Shown one piece after another: positions 18,790 to 26,200 of a stretch of 64,000 bases of DNA (position 1 is the stretch's first letter; every line of letters begins with the position of its first letter). The notes under the pieces were generated by a model that did no database searches, was not told where the DNA came from, and saw nothing but the letters and a program-made list of their open reading frames with translations. The DNA is from Flavonifractor sp. An112. GTDB taxonomy: Bacteria; Bacillota; Clostridia; Oscillospirales; Oscillospiraceae. Both the position numbers and the translations under genes were made by a program. The stretch is taken from assembly GCF_002161085.1 (NCBI RefSeq), contig NZ_NFLU01000005.1, positions 1 to 64,000 of the forward strand, in the 5' to 3' direction.

Positions 18790-18994
18790 GGTATGGGCCA
18801 CGAAAAAAGCCCCCAACCTGACCGGTCAGGCCTTCCTGACGGTGGAGGTGGGGGACAGGCTGCTGCTGTGCGCCGACTGCGTAGGGGCGGGGGCGGGCGA
18901 GCGGGTCCTCATCGCCACCGGCGGGGCGGCCCGCATCGCCGCCGGGACAAATGTGCCGGTGGACGCCGCCATCATCGGGATCATTGATCCATAA
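18764..18994 (+). CDS. eutN: Microcompartment pentamer (vertex) protein EutN
   Basis: EutN/CcmL proteins form pentamers that cap the vertices of the shell. This 76-residue frame starts with GTG 18764. It shows the fold signature MLLGQVAGKVWATKK at the N-terminus and GAGAGERVLIATGGAAR followed by VPVDAAIIGIID at the C-terminus. It is slightly shorter than the usual 90-95 residues, mainly in the middle loop, but keeps both ends of the beta-barrel. Confidence 0.93.
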   Translation: MLLGQVAGKVWATKKAPNLTGQAFLTVEVGDRLLLCADCVGAGAGERVLIATGGAARIAAGTNVPVDAAIIGIIDP

Positions 18995-19042
18995 GGGGGC
19001 GGCCCACCTGCCGCCCCGTTTCACAAAAGGGAGGGACAGTTT

Positions 19043-20134
19043 ATGTCCATCAACGAGATCATCGTCTATCTGATGGTGCTCTTTATGGCCCTGGGGGCCA
19101 TCGACCGCATCCTGGGCAACCGCTTCGGGCTGGGCGAGAAGTTTGAGGAGGGCATTATGGCCATGGGCTCTCTGGCCCTGGCTATGATCGGTATTATCTG
19201 CCTGGCCCCCGTGTTGGCCAACCTGCTGCGGCCGGTGGTGGTGCCCTTCTATCAGTTCCTGGGGGCCGATCCGGCCATGTTCGCCGGTACCATCCTGGCC
19301 AACGACATGGGGGGAGCCACCCTGGCTCAGGAGCTGGCCCTGACGGAGGAGGCGGGCCAGTTCGGCGGCCTCATCGTAGGGGCAATGCTGGGCCCCACCA
19401 TCGTCTTTACTATTCCGGTGGGCCTGGGCATCATCAAGGCGGAGGACCGGCCCGCTCTGGCCACCGGCGTGCTGGCCGGCGTCATCACCATCCCCATCGG
19501 CAGCTTTGTGGGCGGCTTGGTGGCGGGATTCCCGGTGATGATGGTGCTGCGTAACCTGCTGCCCATCGTGCTCTTTGCGGTGCTCATCGCCCTGGGGCTG
19601 GCCTTTGTGCCCAACGGCATGGTGAAGGGCTTCCAGGTCTTTGGCCGCATCATTGTCATCATCATCACCATCGGTCTGGCCGCCGCCATCATTGAGGCCC
19701 TGACGCCCCTGACTATTATCCCTGGCCTCAACTCCATTGAGGAGGGCATCGGCATTGTGGGTGATATCGCCATCGTGCTGGCGGGCGCCTTCCCCCTGGT
19801 GTACGTCATCACCAAGGTGTTTAAAAAGCCCCTGATGAAGCTGGGCAGCCTGCTGGGCATGAACGACGTGGCGGCAGCCGGGATGGTGGCCACCCTGGCC
19901 AACAATATTCCCATGTTTCAGATGATGGGCGACATGGACCGCAGGGGCAAGATTATCAACGTGGCTTTTGCTGTGTCGGCGGCCTTTGTGTTCGGTGACC
20001 ACCTGGGCTTTACCGCCGGCTTTGATTCCACCATGATTTTCCCCATGATCGTGGGCAAGCTGGTGGGCGGCGTCACCGCCGTGGCGGTGGCCATGTTCCT
20101 CACCCGAAAGGAGACCCGTCATGGACAAGCATAA
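19043..20134 (+). CDS. eutH: Ethanolamine permease EutH
   Basis: EutH, 363 residues, is a polytopic membrane protein that facilitates ethanolamine entry. About ten hydrophobic segments can be seen, starting INEIIVYLMVLFMALGAIDR. Family stretches are ILGNRFGLGEKFEEGIMAMG, FAGTILANDMGGATLAQELA and FVFGDHLGFTAGFDSTMIFP. It follows a 48-nt gap after eutN with an AAAGGGAGGGAC site, and overlaps eutQ by 14 nt. Confidence 0.95.
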   Translation: MSINEIIVYLMVLFMALGAIDRILGNRFGLGEKFEEGIMAMGSLALAMIGIICLAPVLANLLRPVVVPFYQFLGADPAMFAGTILANDMGGATLAQELALTEEAGQFGGLIVGAMLGPTIVFTIPVGLGIIKAEDRPALATGVLAGVITIPIGSFVGGLVAGFPVMMVLRNLLPIVLFAVLIALGLAFVPNGMVKGFQVFGRIIVIIITIGLAAAIIEALTPLTIIPGLNSIEEGIGIVGDIAIVLAGAFPLVYVITKVFKKPLMKLGSLLGMNDVAAAGMVATLANNIPMFQMMGDMDRRGKIINVAFAVSAAFVFGDHLGFTAGFDSTMIFPMIVGKLVGGVTAVAVAMFLTRKETRHGQA

Positions 20135-20537
20135 GCTGGAAGAAATCATCCGCCAGGTGTTGCTGGAGCACCTGGGGGGCGGGGTGCAGGCGGTGAAGGT
20201 GCCTGCCCTTACCGTCACCGAGGATCACCGGATGAACACCGGTAACCCCGGTGACAAGGTGTATACCCGGGACCTGTTCACCCTGGAGCAGTCTCCCAGG
20301 CTGGGGGTGGGCATCATGGAGATGACCGACACCACCTTCCCCTGGACCCTGAACTACGACGAGATGGACTATGTGGTGGAGGGGCGGCTGGACATCCTGT
20401 GCAATGGGCAGAAGGTGTCCGCCGGGCCGGGGGAGCTGATCCACATTCCCAAGGGAAGCGAAATTCAGTTTTCCGTCACCGGCCATGCCCGGTTCCTCTA
20501 CTTCGTCTACCCCGCCGACTGGCAAAATCAGCAGTAA
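20121..20537 (+). CDS. eutQ: EutQ-type cupin, probable acetate kinase of the eut pathway
   Basis: This 138-residue protein has one C-terminal cupin barrel: a WTLNYDEMDYVVEGRLDI strand pair and PGELIHIPKGSEIQFSV. In Salmonella, EutQ has acetate-kinase activity, which would yield ATP from the acetyl phosphate made by PduL. The N-terminal helix DKHKLEEIIRQVLLEHL is a likely encapsulation peptide. It is the last gene before the operon terminator. Confidence 0.9.
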   Translation: MDKHKLEEIIRQVLLEHLGGGVQAVKVPALTVTEDHRMNTGNPGDKVYTRDLFTLEQSPRLGVGIMEMTDTTFPWTLNYDEMDYVVEGRLDILCNGQKVSAGPGELIHIPKGSEIQFSVTGHARFLYFVYPADWQNQQ

Positions 20538-20539
20538 AA

Positions 20540-20575
20540 AAGGTCCAGCCCATACAATGGGCTGGACCTTCTGTT
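20540..20575 (+). terminator. Terminator of the eut operon
   Basis: A perfect 14-bp stem (20540-20553 with 20557-20570) with loop ACA. It also faces the end of the convergent minus-strand gene at 20575, so it may act in both directions. Confidence 0.85.
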
Positions 20576-20847
20576 TAGAATTGCGCTTTGGAAATAAACG
20601 ATATCACAATAATGGCCACAGCCAGGACACGGGTGACATGGACAGCACGCTCCTTGCCGTAGCGGCGCTGGAAGGAGTGGGGCGGGACGGGGAAGATCAG
20701 CAGGAATACGCTCAGGGCGGCCCCGGTGATGCTGACCAGCAGGCTATTCTGCACCGTCTGCATATTGATCATGAGCAGCAAAAAGAAGAGGGCGAACCAG
20801 ATAAAGAACACCTTGGTGAATGTCACATCTTTCAAAAACTTGTTCAT
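20575..20847 (-). CDS. Small integral membrane protein
   Basis: Ninety residues from ATG 20847, chosen because AAAAGGAG (20858-20865) precedes it; a longer frame exists but lacks a site. Three hydrophobic segments are evident: VFFIWFALFFLLLMINM (about 12-28), SLLVSITGAALSVFLLIFPV (about 35-54) and VLAVAIIVISFIS near the C-terminus. Between the last two lies a basic loop (HSFQRRYGKER). No family is recognised. It is convergent with the eut operon and probably unrelated to it. Confidence 0.65.
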   Translation of the reverse strand: MNKFLKDVTFTKVFFIWFALFFLLLMINMQTVQNSLLVSITGAALSVFLLIFPVPPHSFQRRYGKERAVHVTRVLAVAIIVISFISKAQF

Positions 20848-20981
20848 GTATGCTGCACTCCTTTTCCCTATCATACTCCATAGTGGACAGGATCGTCAAC
20901 CACTGTCTGTATCGGGTGGGCATAGCGGGGGACAAACCCGCATATAGATGCCACAGCTACCCAAAACAGGCAGGAGTGTGG

Positions 20982-21599
20982 ATGGATATGCAGACAGGAT
21001 GGAATGAGAATCGGGCAATGCTCCGGGGGACCGTCACGGCGGACCCGGTGTGGTCCCATGAGACCCACGGGGTCGTGTACGAGACCTTTCCCCTTACGGT
21101 GCTCCGGCTGTCCGGCTCGGAGGACACCATCAACGTCATTGCGCCTAAAGAACTGCTGGAGGAGTATCCGGTAAAGGCGGGGACGCCGGTGGAGGTGGAG
21201 GGGGAGGTGCGCTCCTTCAACAACAAAAGCGGCACCGGCAGCAAGCTGGTCATCACCCTGCACGCCAAGAGCATCAAGCCGGGAGAGGGGCCCAATGAGA
21301 ACCGGCTTACCCTGGCGGGGGTGCTGTGCAAGCCGCCGGTGTTCCGGCGCACCCCTCTGGGCCGGGAGATCTGCGATCTCATGCTGGCGGTAAATCGGAA
21401 GTATGGCCGGGCGGACTATCTGCCCTGCATCTCCTGGGGGGCGCTGGCCCGCTGCTGCGGCGAGTTGGAAGTGGGGGACGGGGTGCGGCTGGAGGGCCGC
21501 CTCCAGAGCCGGGCCTACACCAAGCTGGAGAACGGCCAGAGCCGCCAGCGCACCGCCTTCGAGGTGTCGGTGATGCGGTTGGAGGGGGTGGAGACATAA
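20982..21599 (+). CDS. Tandem OB-fold protein, single-stranded-DNA-binding (SSB) type
   Basis: The 205-residue product has two similar halves. The first starts NENRAMLRGTVTADPV (about 5-20) and ends with the strand SKLVITLHAKSI. The second starts NENRLTLAGVLCKPPVF (about 105-121) and continues RRTPLGREICDLMLAVNRKY, the classic SSB/PriB beginning of an OB barrel. ATG 20982 has CAGGAG 5 nt upstream; ATG 20988 is the alternative. Standard SSB has one OB domain per chain and an acidic tail, both different here, so this is probably an auxiliary ssDNA-binding protein and not the main replication SSB. Confidence 0.75.
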   Translation: MDMQTGWNENRAMLRGTVTADPVWSHETHGVVYETFPLTVLRLSGSEDTINVIAPKELLEEYPVKAGTPVEVEGEVRSFNNKSGTGSKLVITLHAKSIKPGEGPNENRLTLAGVLCKPPVFRRTPLGREICDLMLAVNRKYGRADYLPCISWGALARCCGELEVGDGVRLEGRLQSRAYTKLENGQSRQRTAFEVSVMRLEGVET

Positions 21600-21612
21600 G
21601 AGGGAAAGAGAC

Positions 21613-21641
21613 TTGCATACCGGTACGGCCTATCGTATACT
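21613..21641 (+). promoter_or_regulatory. Sigma-A promoter of the AIM24-family gene
   Basis: TTGCAT (21613-21618), a 17-nt spacer and TATACT (21636-21641), 35 nt upstream of the start at 21677 with its TAAGGAGG site. Confidence 0.65.
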
Positions 21642-21676
21642 TGCCTTAGAGACCCATTTTATAAGGAGGCGATGGT

Positions 21677-22357
21677 ATGCAGTATGAGATCAAGGGCGAG
21701 CCCATGCCGGTAGTGATCTGTCAGGTGGCCGCCGGTGAGTCCATGATCACCGAGCGGGGTTCCATGGTGTGGATGTCCCCCAATATGGAGATGTCTACCG
21801 GCGCAGGTGGCATTGGCAAGGCCTTTGGACGGATGTTTTCCGGCGATTCCATCTTCCAGAATACATATACGGCGGTAGGCGGCCCGGGCATGATTGCCTT
21901 TGGTTCCAGCCTGCCCGGCACCATTCGGGCCATTCCCATCGATCCTGCCCACCCGGTCATCGTGCAGAAGCGGGGCTTTCTGGCCTCGGAGCAGGGAGTG
22001 GAGTTGTCCATCCACTTCCAGAAAAAGATGAAAACCGGCTTTTTCGGCGGTGAGGGCTTTATCATGCAGAAGCTGTCCGGCTATGGCATGGCCTTTGTGG
22101 AACTGGACGGCTCGGTGGTGGAATATGAGCTGAAGCCGGGGCAGAGCATTGTGGTGGATACCGGCAACCTGGCCATGATGGACGCCACCTGCTCCATCGA
22201 TGTGCAGATGATTCACGGCGTGAAAAACGTCCTCTTCGGCGGGGAGGGCCTGTTCAATACGGTGATCACCGGCCCCGGCAAGGTGACCCTTCAGACCATG
22301 CCGGTCACCGGCCTGGCCGACGCCCTGCTCCCCTTCCTGCCCAAGGGCAGCAACTAA
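21677..22357 (+). CDS. AIM24 / TIGR00266 family protein
   Basis: A 226-residue, Gly- and Met-rich beta protein of the DUF124/AIM24 family, whose bacterial members are of unknown function and form a trimeric beta-helix-like fold. Diagnostic stretches are MPVVICQVAAGESMITERGS, MVWMSPNMEMSTGAGG, FTAVGGPG-like YTAVGGPGMIAFGSSLPG, KTGFFGGEGFIMQKLSG and VLFGGEGLFNTVITGPG. It is full length, has its own promoter and terminator, and lacks a signal peptide or membrane segment. Confidence 0.88.
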   Translation: MQYEIKGEPMPVVICQVAAGESMITERGSMVWMSPNMEMSTGAGGIGKAFGRMFSGDSIFQNTYTAVGGPGMIAFGSSLPGTIRAIPIDPAHPVIVQKRGFLASEQGVELSIHFQKKMKTGFFGGEGFIMQKLSGYGMAFVELDGSVVEYELKPGQSIVVDTGNLAMMDATCSIDVQMIHGVKNVLFGGEGLFNTVITGPGKVTLQTMPVTGLADALLPFLPKGSN

Positions 22358-22365
22358 ATAGAAAA

Positions 22366-22396
22366 GGGACGCTGCCTTTGGCAGCGTCTCTTTTTA
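22366..22396 (+). terminator. Terminator of the AIM24-family gene
   Basis: An 11-bp stem (22366-22376 with 22380-22390, one G-U pair) with loop TTT is followed by TTTTT. Confidence 0.85.
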
Positions 22397-22424
22397 GTGG
22401 TATAAGGACAGTTCCACAGGCAAG

Positions 22425-22454
22425 AAAAATGCCGCCCGAAAGGGCGGCATTTTT
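22425..22454 (-). terminator. Original terminator of the rplM-rpsI operon (displaced)
   Basis: A perfect 13-bp stem (22425-22437 AAAAATGCCGCCC with 22442-22454) has a GAAA tetraloop. It lies 19 nt beyond the stop codon of the stranded rpsI tail, on the same strand, so before the island integrated it would have ended the rpsI transcript. Confidence 0.8.
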
Positions 22455-22472
22455 GATTGCTCTGCAATAAAA

Positions 22473-22526
22473 TCAGCGCTTGCTGAACTGAGGAGCACGA
22501 CGGGCAGCCTTGAGGCCGTACTTTTT
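22473..22526 (-). pseudogene. Stranded 3' end of rpsI (original chromosomal copy)
   Basis: Read on the minus strand, this encodes [17 protein letters not shown] and stop, the same protein sequence as the C-terminus of the intact rpsI at 42523 but with different codons (for example stop TGA instead of TAA). Only the tail is present; the rest of the frame on its 5' side is island DNA. It is the piece of rpsI cut off when the island integrated. Confidence 0.9.
22513..22526. repeat. Left attachment core of the rpsI island (attL)
   Basis: AGGCCGTACTTTTT is repeated exactly and in the same orientation at 42563-42576. Both copies fall at the same position of the rpsI reading frame, as expected for the crossover core of a tyrosine integrase. 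Confidence 0.8.
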
Positions 22527-22584
22527 GTAGTCTGTCGTTTGAAACCATTGAAAACACTGGCTTTTTTTACTTTGAAATCTGAAA

Positions 22585-22616
22585 TAACCTCTACTGTAAC
22601 CTCAATATTGAGGTTA
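22585..22616. repeat. Left TAACCTC iterons, candidate integrase arm sites
   Basis: TAACCTC occurs at 22585-22591 and 22597-22603, 12 bp apart, with an inverted GAGGTTA at 22610-22616. The same word with the same 12-bp period occurs near the right end. Binding by the integrase or excisionase is inferred. Confidence 0.6.
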
Positions 22617-22801
22617 TTTTCATCGTGCTGAGCTTTTCGCAAGTATCCATTCATCAACAGCATTACTTAAATATGCGTAATATTTGAATGTTTTGGATGC
22701 GCATACATGAACCTATTTATCAGATCGTTAGTGAAAAAGAACTCGCCCATGGACCCTAACAGGAATCATAGGCGAGTTCCAGGCTTTTCTTAGAAAACGC
22801 G

Positions 22802-23167
22802 TCAATTCCCCGTAACTGCACCAGGAGCAAAAGCCATATTGATCTTCTCAATAATCTCTTCGGGGCGATTATATGTGAGATGGGCATAGATATCAAGGGT
22901 GATCTTTGCGCGTTCATGCCCAGCAAGATACTGGACGGTTTTGATATCTACGCCCCTGAGCAACAGGTTTGTGATGTATGTGTGGCGAAGGATATGCGGG
23001 GTCACCTTATCTCCGTACACATTCTTCCGGTTGGCACGGATGCTCGCATCTTCCCAATATCTCAGGATATCCGCACCGGATACGAAATGGGTTTCATCCG
23101 TCTGTTCATACAGCAGCTTCAGCAGCAGGAGCAGGCGGCGTTGATTATCTTTTGCAACGCAATTCTC
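22802..23167 (-). pseudogene. Truncated tyrosine recombinase (integrase C-terminus)
   Basis: The open frame of 121 codons from 23167 encodes only the end of a phage-type integrase. The HILRHTYIT box carries the HxxR motif, then come LAGHERAKITLDIYAHL with the second histidine and the tyrosine nucleophile. The N-terminal DNA-binding domains and the first catalytic arginine are absent. A TAG stop at 23168-23170 lies immediately upstream, beside the terminator of the next gene. A GTG at 23020 could start a shorter peptide but would be inactive. Its position and orientation next to attL fit the island's own integrase, broken by later insertion or deletion. Confidence 0.85.
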
Positions 23168-23177
23168 CTATATACAG

Positions 23178-23203
23178 CCTGGGGCCGGATTTCCGGCCCC
23201 AGG
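23178..23203 (-). terminator. Terminator of the SLH surface-protein operon
   Basis: A perfect 11-bp GC-rich stem (23178-23188 with 23193-23203) with loop ATTT lies just beyond the stop of the SLH gene. The T tract on the minus strand is weak. Confidence 0.6.
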
Positions 23204-23210
23204 TCCAATC

Positions 23211-26200
23211 TTATTCCGCCACGACCTCATTAAACCGCGTGAGGATGACTGCCGCCTCGGCGCGGGTGGCCTGGCCCTTGGGATCCAAAACGCCGTCCCC
23301 CTTGCCGTTGATCAGCCCTTCCGCGTTGGCCCACTGGAGGGCCTCAAGGGCGTAGTTGCTGATCTCGTCCGCATCTGTAAATTTGTTCAGATCTGCTTTT
23401 GCGCTTACGTCATAGCCCTTGTACTGAGCGTAGCGGTAGAGGATGGCTGCCAGCTGTTCCCGGGTGATGGGATCATTGGGTCCGAAAGCCGTGTCGCTGT
23501 ATCCTTCGACAATCCCGTGTTCCGCCGCCCAGGCCACCGCATCGGCATACCACGCGTCCAGAGGAACATCCAGGAAAGCAGTGCTTTCCTGGATTGAGGG
23601 CTTGCCCTCAATCCGATGGAGGATTGTCACGATCATGGCCCGGGAGGTGGTGCTCCCCGGTGCGAAGGTGGTGCTGGTGGTTCCGTTCATCCACCCATTC
23701 TCGTAGGCATAGGCCACCGCATCGTAGTACCACTCGTCTTCAGGTACGTCGGTGAAAGGCAGTTTCTCCGCTTCTTCTGGGACGAACTCCGCCTCCACGG
23801 TCACCTTACCGCTGGGCATCTCAAAGGTGTACTTGCCGCCGCCCTTATTGGTCAGCTCCAACTCCTTGCCCTTGCTGTCGGTGACGGTAAGGGTATCCAG
23901 CTCGTAACCTTCATCCGGCGTGACGGTCAAAGTCACCGTGTCACCCCGGGCGGCTCTTGTCCGGCTGCTCTCCACTTCACCATTCTCGCTGTCCTCCACC
24001 GTGATGGCATAGGTGCTCACGCCGCCACTGTCGCCACCGGGGGTGGGATCGGGCACCTTTGCTGCCCAGGCAAAGGCGTATTCCACATTGTTGTAGATAT
24101 TGTCCTCCAGCTTCTCGGCATTGGTGAGCTTTTCGGCAATGTCCGTCATAGCGTAAGCCTTGCCGCTGCCACTCAGGGCTACATTGACACTCAGATTACC
24201 GACGGCCTCGCCCTCGCCCTTGTCCAGCGTGAGAATACCTTGATTGGTGATGCCGCCGCTGCCGTTAACAGTGCCTGCGGAACCGATGCTCAGATGCCCG
24301 GTGATATCCACGGCACCGTCCACCGTCAGTATAGAGTTGTTGGCCACATGGAATTCGCCGGCCACAGCGAGGGTGGAGCCGGTCTCCACCGCCAGGTTTA
24401 CATTTGCGGAGGGGGTGTCCATGCCGACCTTCAGTGTCCAGCGTTTGCCGGTGGGGACGGTGGCCCGGGCGTTTTCGGTGAGCGCGGCGGCGATTGTTCC
24501 ACTTGCGATGCCGCCGAAGTCCAGCGTCATGCGGCCGGCGGTGAGGTTCACATTGCCGCCGGTGCCGATCCAGTCCTCACCGCCCACAGCAACGGAGCCG
24601 CCGGCGGCGATAGTGGCCTTGCCCAGCACTTTGCCGGAAAGCAGGGAGGCGGGGTTCAGGGTGACTTTGCCGCCCCGTTCCACTGCAACCTTGGCGTACT
24701 TTGCCACGGAGAGGGTACCGCCGGAGGCGTCCAGCGTGCCTTTCACAGTGAGGGTGGAGCCGCTCTGGTTGGTGCCGGAGATCGCATTCAGCGTACCATT
24801 GACCGTCAGCTTCGCGCCGGTCTCAATGACGGCATCCAGCGGGGTCTTCGTTGTGCCGTCCGTGCTCTGGAGGAGCCACGCCTCCTGATTCTCCGGGATC
24901 TCTGTCACGGCATTCTCGCTGAGGGTCAGCAGATCCTCCCCCATATCAAGGGTCAGCGTGCCGGAAGTGAGGTGGATTCGGGCGTTATTGTCTGCGCCCA
25001 CAAAGGCTTCCGTCGTTCCATTAGCCGCCGGGATCTTCAGCGTGCCGCCGGCGTCAACCGCGATGGACCCCTCGCTGTCCAGGAAGGCGGGATTCGCCAG
25101 CTGCAGGGTCTTGCCTTCCGGCACCGTCAACGTGGCGTTTTCGTTGATTTTAAGTTCGGCCGTACCCGGGATGCTCAGAATACTGCTGTCGTCTGTGCCG
25201 ACTACTTCGGCGCTTCGCAGCAGAGTGATAACACCCTCATTTTCTCCCAGAGCCGCTACCGCACTTTCCAGGGTTTCATATTCCGTCACCTCTCCTCCCT
25301 GGGTGACCGTAGCTGCCGCGGACGGAACGTCCATGATCGTTACGGACAGCAGGTCGTAGGGATGTAAAACACCAAAGCCCACCGTGTATATCTGCGCGTC
25401 GCTACCGTTGTATTTGACGGAGAGCTTGCTCGGAATCTCAAAATAGTGTCCGCTGGGCACGGCCAGATCCAGATACAGTCGGCCACTGCCAGACCACCAA
25501 GACCACCATATATCCTCAACCGTAACGTCTCCATCCACCTTGAATTGCGCCAACTGTTCCTCACTGAGGGAAAAAATCGTTTCATCACCCAGCGCATCCC
25601 GCAGGACTTCCGGTCCGGTGATGTTGATCGAGGTGATTTTCTTCGGCTCAGATGTAGCGCCATCAACCGTGAACCAGTAACGATAGCTTTGTTTAAAGTG
25701 GGGGTCGTCATTGGTCAGCGCTTCTTTGCGCGCGTAGTTGATGATCTCGTCAATATTATTATAGTTTACAAATTTCTCCACCTCAAATGGGCCGCCAAAG
25801 GAATATTCCCCACTGGTTTCGCATTCGAAGTCTACCGCCAGCATATAGGTTTTTCCGGACTCAAAAGTTTCCGGTCTATCCTTAAGCACATATGTGGAGC
25901 CCACATAAGGCACCTCGTACCAATGGCCGTTTGCCTTCAGTCCCAGGGAACGGCTCGTTACGACTGCGGCGGCATATTTCTCCTGCACCAGGGTTGAGGC
26001 TCCCGCCACAGGCTTGTTGATAGCAATGGGGACGCTGTCGTCATCCCAGATTGTATCACCGCCGGACATACTAGAGACGCCCGCGTTTTTATACACCCGC
26101 AGATGGTCGCGGTATATCTCGGCCGTTTTCCCATCATTCGATACCTGAACCGAAGCTGCTCCATTGATTGACGCCGTCATATTGGGGTCAAACTTCGCAC

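Noticed and set aside
22560-22800. Possible small genes between the rpsI remnant and the integrase fragment
   Set aside because: Short frames lack ribosome sites; the stretch is better explained by attachment-site iterons and a small GAACTCGCC/GGCGAGTTC hairpin near 22740-22780.
23616-25367. 583-codon plus-strand frame opposite the giant SLH gene
   Set aside because: His/Gly/Ala-rich shadow; the minus frame has SLH repeats and a signal peptide.
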